A DNA stretch of 12,397 nt from assembly GCA_023139225.1 (NCBI GenBank), contig JAGLNZ010000214.1, forward strand, positions 1 through 12,397, read 5' to 3'. Shown in pieces: positions 7,617 to 12,397 of the stretch. Origin of the DNA: Desulfobacula sp. (GTDB lineage: Bacteria > Desulfobacterota > Desulfobacteria > Desulfobacterales > Desulfobacteraceae). The position numbers and the translations under genes were made by a program. Within the stretch, counting starts at the first letter, position 1; the number at the start of each line of letters is the position of its first letter. Below the pieces are notes generated by a model that ran no database searches, was not told the origin of the DNA, and saw nothing but the letters and a program-made list of their open reading frames with translations.

Positions 7617-7625
7617 TGCTAATAT
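7617..7625 (+). promoter_or_regulatory. Candidate extended -10 for the CoA-transferase/GNAT gene
   Basis: TGCTAATAT is a TGn extension followed by TAATAT (4/6 match to -10). No clear -35 box lies upstream. The start would be near 7632, giving a 30-base leader. GGAGA at 7649-7653 is the ribosome-binding site, 8 bases before the ATG at 7662. Confidence 0.3.
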
Positions 7626-7661
7626 AGTATCAATTTATTATCTATAACGGAGATACAACAT

Positions 7662-9554
7662 ATGCAAAAAACAAGTTATTGGGCTGACAGTTATGTCCAA
7701 AAACTAACCAGCGCAAAAAAGGCATTACAACATATACAGCCAGGCCAAAGGGTGTTTATCGGCTCTTCATGCGGAGAGCCCCAACATCTGGTCCAGGAAT
7801 TATCAGATGCTTCTACCAGGTTTACGGATCTTGAAATTGTCAGATTATTATGTATTGAAAGTGGCCCTTTGACTCTGGTTGCCAACCGATCTCATTCCCA
7901 GCAGTTTAATATCAGATCCTTTTATCTGGGGTCGGCATCTCCCAAAAAAATACATCGGCACAAAAGATTTACCACACCCATTAACCTTTCCCAGATCCCC
8001 CATTTGTTTAAATCAAGGATGATGCCCGTCAATGCCGCCTTGATACAGGCTTCACCGCCCGATGATTTCGGGTGGATGAGTTTAGGGGTATCTGTGGATA
8101 TCACACTTGCCGCCTGTGAATCTGCAGATATTGTGATCTGCCAGACTAATCCGAATATGCCAAGGGTATTAGGCAGAAGTTTTATCCATGTCAACGATGT
8201 GGATCATATTGTTGAACACGAGGAAGAGCTTTTAACCATAAAACCCCTTCCTGAACTTGAAACTGCCAATATTATTGCCAAACATATATCACGGCTGATT
8301 GGTGACGGGTCTACTCTGCAAACAAGCTTAGGGGTGACAAGTGAAGCCTTAATGCTTTGCCTGTCTGAAAAAAATGATTTGGGTGTCCATTCTCAATATT
8401 TATCAGACGGATTGATGCGACTTTTTGCCATGGGGGTCATCACCAATAAGAGAAAAGGTTTTAATGACGGAAAACTGGTGGCGGGAAGTGCTGTTGGATC
8501 AAATCTTCTCTATGAATTTATTGATGACAATCCATCCATAGAATTTCATCCTTCGGACTATATCAATAACCCTTCCATTATTGCCCGACATAATGCCATG
8601 GTCTCTTTAAATACCGCCATGGCCATAGATCTGACAGGACAGGTTGCAGCAGATGCCCTCCCCTATAATAATTATACCGGCATCAACGGACTTCTGGACT
8701 TTACCAGAGGAGCTGCCATGTCAGATGGCGGCAAATCCATCCTGATGATGACCGCTACAGCCGATCATGGTAAAAAAAGCCGAATCATTCCCAACTTATA
8801 TGATATTGCCGTGGTTGTGCCCAGAGGGGATGTTCAATTTGTTGCAACAGAATATGGTGTGGTCAATCTTTTTGGTAAAACTCTCCAGGAAAGAGCAATG
8901 GCCCTGATCAGTATTGCCCACCCGAATTTCAGGGACGAACTTTTTTCAAAAGCCAAGGAATTGGATTTAATCGATATTGATAGAAAATTCAAACAGGCCA
9001 TTAAAGGTGTTTATCCTTTAAAATATGAAGAAACCATTACTATCAATGGAATTCCCATCATGTTCAGGCCTGCCAAACCTATTGACGAAAGAGGCATCCA
9101 GGAGCACTATTATACCATGAACCGGGGTGATATTGTCTCAAGATTTTTCCATGAAAAAAAGAGTTTTGTTCATGATCAGATCGATACAACATTTGAAATT
9201 GATTATATCAATGATCTGACCATTGTTGCTACTATCGGAGAAATCGGGTTTGAAAAAATCATTGCTGTTGGTGAGTATTTTAGAAACTCCATCATTAATA
9301 TGGCTGAAATTGCATTTTCCGTATCCAGAGAGTACCAGGGCATGGGAATCGCGCAAATCCTCCAGAAAAAACTGGCAAGAGCTGCCACAGACAATGGAAT
9401 TAAAGGACTTGTGGCATATACCTCTCCTGAAAACAAGGGGATGATAAAACTGTTTTACAAACTGCCTTATATAATCAAATCGGAAAAAGAAGATGATATG
9501 ATTATTTTAAACTGCCTGTTCTCTAAACCAAAAAAAGAGAAAGAAAATAAATAA
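7662..9554 (+). CDS. Acetyl-CoA hydrolase/transferase-type domain fused to a Pat-like GNAT acetyltransferase
   Basis: This is a 630-residue two-domain protein. Residues about 10-440 match the acetyl-CoA hydrolase/transferase (4-hydroxybutyrate CoA-transferase-like) fold: PGQRVFIGSSCGEP (27-40), GDGSTLQTSLGV (214-225), DLGVHSQYLSDG (239-250), NPSIIARHNAMVSLN (303-317), FTRGAA (347-352) and EYGVVNLFGKTLQERA (397-412). Residues about 460-620 form a GNAT domain that begins IMFRPAKPIDERGIQEHYY (466-484) and carries RFFHEKK (494-500), as in Pat-type protein acetyltransferases. It has the acetyl-CoA loop QGMGIA (559-564). Family enzymes use a glutamate in H(T/S)E to form a glutamyl-CoA intermediate; here the residue is Gln245 (CAA at 8394-8396), and the usual GGQ.DF signature reads NGLLDF. 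So CoA transfer or hydrolysis is doubtful while lysine or other acetylation seems likely. The substrate is unknown. It is divergent from glgP and has a good ribosome-binding site. Confidence 0.9.
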   Translation: MQKTSYWADSYVQKLTSAKKALQHIQPGQRVFIGSSCGEPQHLVQELSDASTRFTDLEIVRLLCIESGPLTLVANRSHSQQFNIRSFYLGSASPKKIHRHKRFTTPINLSQIPHLFKSRMMPVNAALIQASPPDDFGWMSLGVSVDITLAACESADIVICQTNPNMPRVLGRSFIHVNDVDHIVEHEEELLTIKPLPELETANIIAKHISRLIGDGSTLQTSLGVTSEALMLCLSEKNDLGVHSQYLSDGLMRLFAMGVITNKRKGFNDGKLVAGSAVGSNLLYEFIDDNPSIEFHPSDYINNPSIIARHNAMVSLNTAMAIDLTGQVAADALPYNNYTGINGLLDFTRGAAMSDGGKSILMMTATADHGKKSRIIPNLYDIAVVVPRGDVQFVATEYGVVNLFGKTLQERAMALISIAHPNFRDELFSKAKELDLIDIDRKFKQAIKGVYPLKYEETITINGIPIMFRPAKPIDERGIQEHYYTMNRGDIVSRFFHEKKSFVHDQIDTTFEIDYINDLTIVATIGEIGFEKIIAVGEYFRNSIINMAEIAFSVSREYQGMGIAQILQKKLARAATDNGIKGLVAYTSPENKGMIKLFYKLPYIIKSEKEDDMIILNCLFSKPKKEKENK

Positions 9555-9557
9555 ATT

Positions 9558-10946
9558 TTATTTCTTTAAAAGTAATGCAACTGATTCAATATGATAGGTA
9601 TGGGGAAACATATCTAGCGGCTGAATTTCCTTGATATCATATTTCGGGTGCAGCATTTCAAGATCCCGTGCAAGGGTTGCAGGATTACAAGATACATAGA
9701 CAATTTTTTCAGGGCTGATGGAAAGCACCTGTTGAACAACATCTTTATGCATACCGACTCTTGGCGGATCAATAATCATGACATCGGGTTTGGGTTTTAA
9801 TTTGGGAAGAACATCCTTGATATCCCCTTCAAAAAATTCACAATTCTCAATTCCATTGAGTCCGGCATTGAATTTTGCATCAATGACCGCACTTTTTACA
9901 ATTTCAATGCCCACCACCATTTTTGCCTGATCTGAAAGCCAAATGGGGATTGTACCGGTTCCCGAATAAAGATCCATGACAACTTCTTTGCCGGTCAATG
10001 CAGCATATTCCGATACTTTGGAATATAATTTTTCACAAGACTTTGTATTGGTCTGGAAAAATGAATTGGCTGAAATTTTAAATATAAATTTCCCCAACTT
10101 TTCTTTAATATAATCCTTACCATAAAGGGTAATTTCTTCTTTGCCTGTAGAAACACCGGACTTGGCATCGGTAATATTATTCATGATGGATTCAATCTGC
10201 GGATAGTTTTGTGCCAGTTCGGTTGCAAGCTGTTGAACCACATTAATCTTTTTTTCTTTGGTTATGATATTGACCATCCATGTATCAAAAGCCACAGAAT
10301 GCCTCAGCATTAAAAACCGCCAGAATCCCTCGTGTGATCTTAAGTGGTAAGCAGGTAAATCTGACTTTTTGATAAAATTTCTAACATCATCAAGTATCTG
10401 ATTACCTAAACTCGGCATGATTTCACATTGTTTAATATCAATGACCTTATCAAAGGTACCCGGCACATGAAGTCCAATGCCAAAACCTTTTTTAATCTCA
10501 TCATTTTCAAGCTCGGCGGGCAGCAGCCATCTTTTTGAGGAACAGGAAAACTCCATTTTATTCCTGTATTCATAAATCGGGTCAGACCCGATGACATCAT
10601 TGACCCGGATATCTTTGATCCCGCCGATATGCTCCATGGATTCTGTCACATGTCTTTTTTTATACGCCAGCTGGCGATCATACTCAATCTGCTGCCATTT
10701 ACATCCCCCGCAAAAATTGCAGTATTGGCATTTTCCCTGAGTCCTCAAGGAAGACTCCTTTAAAATTTTTATCAGCTTTCCTTCTGCCCAGGATTTTTTC
10801 TTTTTTGTTATTTTTGCAAATACCACATCGCCGGGGACACACCGGTCGATAAAAACAGGGAAACCATCTGGTTTTGCAAGTCCCTTGCCACCAAAGGCAA
10901 GATCTATAACTTCAAGTTCATAGGCTTTTCTTTTCTTAATTGTCAT
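9558..10946 (-). CDS. rlmD: 23S rRNA (uracil-5-)-methyltransferase, RumA/RlmD type
   Basis: This is a 462-residue TrmA-family enzyme that methylates C5 of a uridine in 23S rRNA using S-adenosylmethionine. An N-terminal TRAM RNA-binding domain (about 8-65, LEVIDLAFGGKGLAKPDGFP onward) is followed by an iron-sulfur cluster motif: C73, C79 and C82, with a distant fourth ligand probably C174 (IKQCE). An extra C76 is present. The catalytic domain has NSFFQTN (294-300), the SAM-binding DLYSGTGTIP (325-334), IIDPPRVGMH (391-400), the nucleophile C420 in YVSCNPATLARDL and the general base E454 in HIESVALL. TRAM plus cluster favours RlmD/RlmCD over TrmA. Which uridine (1939, 747 or both) it modifies cannot be read. 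The ribosome-binding site is weak. It is convergent with the fusion gene, 3 bases apart. Confidence 0.92.
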   Translation of the reverse strand: MTIKKRKAYELEVIDLAFGGKGLAKPDGFPVFIDRCVPGDVVFAKITKKKKSWAEGKLIKILKESSLRTQGKCQYCNFCGGCKWQQIEYDRQLAYKKRHVTESMEHIGGIKDIRVNDVIGSDPIYEYRNKMEFSCSSKRWLLPAELENDEIKKGFGIGLHVPGTFDKVIDIKQCEIMPSLGNQILDDVRNFIKKSDLPAYHLRSHEGFWRFLMLRHSVAFDTWMVNIITKEKKINVVQQLATELAQNYPQIESIMNNITDAKSGVSTGKEEITLYGKDYIKEKLGKFIFKISANSFFQTNTKSCEKLYSKVSEYAALTGKEVVMDLYSGTGTIPIWLSDQAKMVVGIEIVKSAVIDAKFNAGLNGIENCEFFEGDIKDVLPKLKPKPDVMIIDPPRVGMHKDVVQQVLSISPEKIVYVSCNPATLARDLEMLHPKYDIKEIQPLDMFPHTYHIESVALLLKK

Positions 10947-10973
10947 TGCGTTTATTTCTTCTCAATAATTTTT

Positions 10974-11003
10974 TATCCAAATTTTCAAACTTGATATTAT
11001 AAT
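10974..11003 (+). promoter_or_regulatory. Candidate alpha/beta hydrolase promoter sharing a -10 palindrome
   Basis: A perfect TATAAT (10998-11003) lies 18 bases after TATCCA (10974-10979, 3/6 match to -35). Transcription would start near 11010, leaving only about 18 bases before the ATG. The -10 overlaps the oppositely directed -10 of the methyltransferase gene. Confidence 0.4.
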
Positions 11004-11024
11004 GATTTAATGGCATAAAAACAA
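10996..11024 (-). promoter_or_regulatory. Candidate rlmD promoter sharing a -10 palindrome
   Basis: On the minus strand TTGTTT (11024-11019, 3/6) lies 17 bases from a perfect TATAAT (11001-10996). Its -10 is half of the palindrome ATTATAAT (10996-11003). Transcription would start near 10988 and give a leader of about 40 bases to the ATG at 10946. Confidence 0.4.
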
Positions 11025-11027
11025 GGT

Positions 11028-11768
11028 ATGGAAAAAAGCTGTCAAGACATTGAATTCATCTCCCGGGGATTTTCACTTAAAGGGGTTCTTCATCTGCCTA
11101 AGACGAAACTGCCGGCCCTTGTTGTCGGCTCCCACGGCCTTGAAGGCTCAAAAGAATCCGCTAAACAAAAGGTGTTGGCAAAACTTCTTGTCCAAAACAA
11201 TATTGCCTTTTTCCGGTTTGACCACAGAGGCTGTGGTCAAAGCCAGGGTGACTTTATAAAAGACACTTCCCTTGAAAAAAGAACCATTGATTTTATCACT
11301 GCTGTAAAGCATATCGTATCTCTTGAAAAGACAAGAAAAGACATCGCTGTTTTCGGGTCAAGCATGGGAGGTGCTACCTGTATTAATGCCTGGGATAAAC
11401 TTTTGCAAATGAATATCAATCTTTGCGGAGCAGTTCTTTGCTCTGCACCGGCAAAGAGCCGCACCATTGAAAATATCCCAACAGATGCTAATGAAGACAG
11501 ACCTGCCCTGCCCTTAAGCTTTTTTAAAAACAATCTTCTCTTTAATATTCTGGACAAGGCCAAAGCCTTGTCCAATGTGCTTATTTTCCATGGGGATGCA
11601 GATGAGGTAGTTCCGGTTTCAAATGCCAAAAATATTTACACCCTGGCAAAGGCACCCAAACGATTGATCATCCATAAAAACGGGGATCACCAGATGACAG
11701 CAAAGAAAGATCAGGCCCAGTTTGAGGATGAAACCATTGCCTGGTTTTTAAAGTGTTTTTCCCATTGA
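11028..11768 (+). CDS. Alpha/beta hydrolase, dienelactone hydrolase/acyl-peptidase-like
   Basis: This is a 246-residue alpha/beta-hydrolase-fold protein with no signal peptide, so probably cytoplasmic. The catalytic triad is readable: nucleophile Ser112 in the elbow GSSMGG (110-115), Asp192 in HGDADEVVP (188-196) and His221 in NGDHQMT (218-224). The oxyanion region SHGLEGSKES (35-44) and FRFDHRGCGQSQGDF (62-76) match the peptidase_S9/'hydrolase of the alpha/beta superfamily' type. The substrate is unknown; small ester, thioester or peptide-like bonds are possible. The ATG is preceded by AAGG only one base away, too close for a normal ribosome-binding site, and an in-frame stop lies just upstream, so the start is not well supported by signals although the N-terminal sequence fits the fold. 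Its last 21 bases overlap the 3' end of cinA on the other strand. Confidence 0.9.
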   Translation: MEKSCQDIEFISRGFSLKGVLHLPKTKLPALVVGSHGLEGSKESAKQKVLAKLLVQNNIAFFRFDHRGCGQSQGDFIKDTSLEKRTIDFITAVKHIVSLEKTRKDIAVFGSSMGGATCINAWDKLLQMNINLCGAVLCSAPAKSRTIENIPTDANEDRPALPLSFFKNNLLFNILDKAKALSNVLIFHGDADEVVPVSNAKNIYTLAKAPKRLIIHKNGDHQMTAKKDQAQFEDETIAWFLKCFSH

Positions 11769-12397
11769 AATCAGATGCCGCCTTAAAAGTTCCAAAGCCG
11801 TCATGGCAAATATTTTTTTATTCATAAACCTGTCATCAAAGGAAAACCTGTATGTTTTGGCCTTTGAAAATGAGGGACCTGCAATGCCGATACATACCAT
11901 ACCGACCGGTTTTTCTTTGGTCCCGCCGGAAGGTCCAGCAATACCGGTGGTTGAAACGGCAAAATCGGCACCGACTTTACGTCGTGCACCCTGGGCCATT
12001 TCAAGTGCGGTCTGTTCATGAACTGCCCCGTATTCGATAATGGTTTCTTTTCTGACATTCAAAACATTCATTTTCGCATCATTGGAATAGGTAATGCCTG
12101 AAAACAAAAAATAATTTGAACTTCCGGCCACATCGGTCACCATGTTTGCAATAAGGCCACCCGTACATGACTCTGCAAGGGCAAGGGTTTTCTTGTGTTT
12201 TGTAAGCAAACGCCCCACCTCCTGGGCAATGGTCAATCCTTGTTGGGACACCACCTTATTTTCAAGGTGCGAAATGACCCATTGTTTTGCTTTTGCAATA
12301 TCAAATTTTGCCTTTTTTTTGTCTTTAAAGGAATCAGATAAAATTATTTTGACTTCGATTACAGGAAAATCAGCCCGAAAACCCAGCCGCATTTCAG
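11748..12397 (-). CDS. cinA: CinA, C-terminal part (nicotinamide-nucleotide amidohydrolase), truncated by window edge
   Basis: The C-terminal 215 or so codons of CinA are present; the reading frame stays open through the right edge. The visible protein starts in the linker (EMRLGFRADFPVIEVKI), which in full-length CinA joins the N-terminal molybdopterin-binding-like (COG1058) domain to the amidohydrolase domain, so the missing part should lie just beyond the window. The C-terminal domain deamidates nicotinamide mononucleotide to nicotinic acid mononucleotide in NAD recycling. Signatures are ALAESCTGGLIA (71-82 counted from the first Met in the window, with the active-site serine), FSGITYSNDAK (97-107) and TTGIAGPSGG (148-157). 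A separate ATG at 12392 is internal, not a real start, as it lacks a ribosome-binding site in view and cuts the linker. The stop lies inside the convergent hydrolase gene. Confidence 0.92.
   Translation of the reverse strand, partial: EMRLGFRADFPVIEVKIILSDSFKDKKKAKFDIAKAKQWVISHLENKVVSQQGLTIAQEVGRLLTKHKKTLALAESCTGGLIANMVTDVAGSSNYFLFSGITYSNDAKMNVLNVRKETIIEYGAVHEQTALEMAQGARRKVGADFAVSTTGIAGPSGGTKEKPVGMVCIGIAGPSFSKAKTYRFSFDDRFMNKKIFAMTALELLRRHLISMGKTL

Noticed and set aside
7607..7619. Possible sigma-54 promoter (GG...GC) before the fusion gene
   Set aside because: The GG and GC elements are one base too close and the flanking consensus is poor.
9535..9570. AAAGAAA...TTTCTTT imperfect inverted repeat between the fusion gene and rlmD
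   Set aside because: It contains almost no G or C, is imperfect and lies mostly inside the coding ends, so it is not convincing as a two-way terminator.
11237..11629. 130-residue minus-strand frame inside the alpha/beta hydrolase gene
   Set aside because: It is antisense to the catalytic region of a well-supported hydrolase, with no ribosome-binding site or family signature.

Overview
The window is an ordinary-looking stretch of a low-GC (about 40% by eye) bacterial chromosome. It holds eleven protein-coding genes, two of them cut by the window edges. I see no rRNA, tRNA, CRISPR array, insertion sequence or prophage gene. The gene content suggests an anaerobic Desulfobacterota (Desulfobacter/Desulfobacula-like sulfate reducer): tight serC-serA coupling, an acetyl-CoA hydrolase/transferase fused to a GNAT acetyltransferase, and a small two-helix membrane protein of unknown family. 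That placement is an inference from gene style, not a proven identity.

Layout. Bases 1-2989 (minus strand) hold a compact unit prfC-serC-serA: release factor 3, phosphoserine aminotransferase and the start of 3-phosphoglycerate dehydrogenase. The serC stop and serA start share one base. Upstream, on the same strand, is a 78-residue two-helix membrane protein (3158-3394). A 360-base gene-free divergent spacer follows, then a plus-strand gene (3755-4294) whose C-terminus looks like the tail of a serine recombinase without the catalytic domain. It runs tail-to-tail into a TetR-type regulator (4297-4926, minus). The regulator lies downstream of, and on the same strand as, a full-length glycogen/maltodextrin phosphorylase gene glgP (5027-7462, minus).

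glgP is divergent from the most interesting gene, a 630-residue fusion (7662-9554, plus) of an acetyl-CoA hydrolase/transferase-type domain with a Pat-like GNAT acetyltransferase domain. In the CoA-transferase half the expected catalytic glutamate appears as glutamine, and a second active-site signature is also changed, while the GNAT acetyl-CoA loop looks intact. This resembles the protein lysine acetyltransferase Pat/YfiQ, where a GNAT domain is fused to an inactive acyl-CoA synthetase-like domain, but built on a different CoA-binding scaffold. The 199-base spacer between glgP and this gene carries a perfect 16-bp palindrome and an 11-bp direct repeat, which are candidate operators.

The right end holds a TrmA-family 23S rRNA uracil-5 methyltransferase (minus), a divergent alpha/beta hydrolase (plus) that appears to share a bidirectional promoter with it, and the C-terminal part of cinA (minus), which overlaps the hydrolase tail-to-tail. 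The three tail-to-tail junctions leave 2, 3 and minus 21 bases between genes, with no recognisable intrinsic terminators.

Most genes are housekeeping: translation termination and ribosome modification, serine synthesis, glycogen breakdown and nucleotide salvage. No complete new multi-gene system is visible. The CoA-transferase/GNAT fusion is the best candidate for undescribed regulation, plausibly coupling acetyl-CoA status to protein acetylation.
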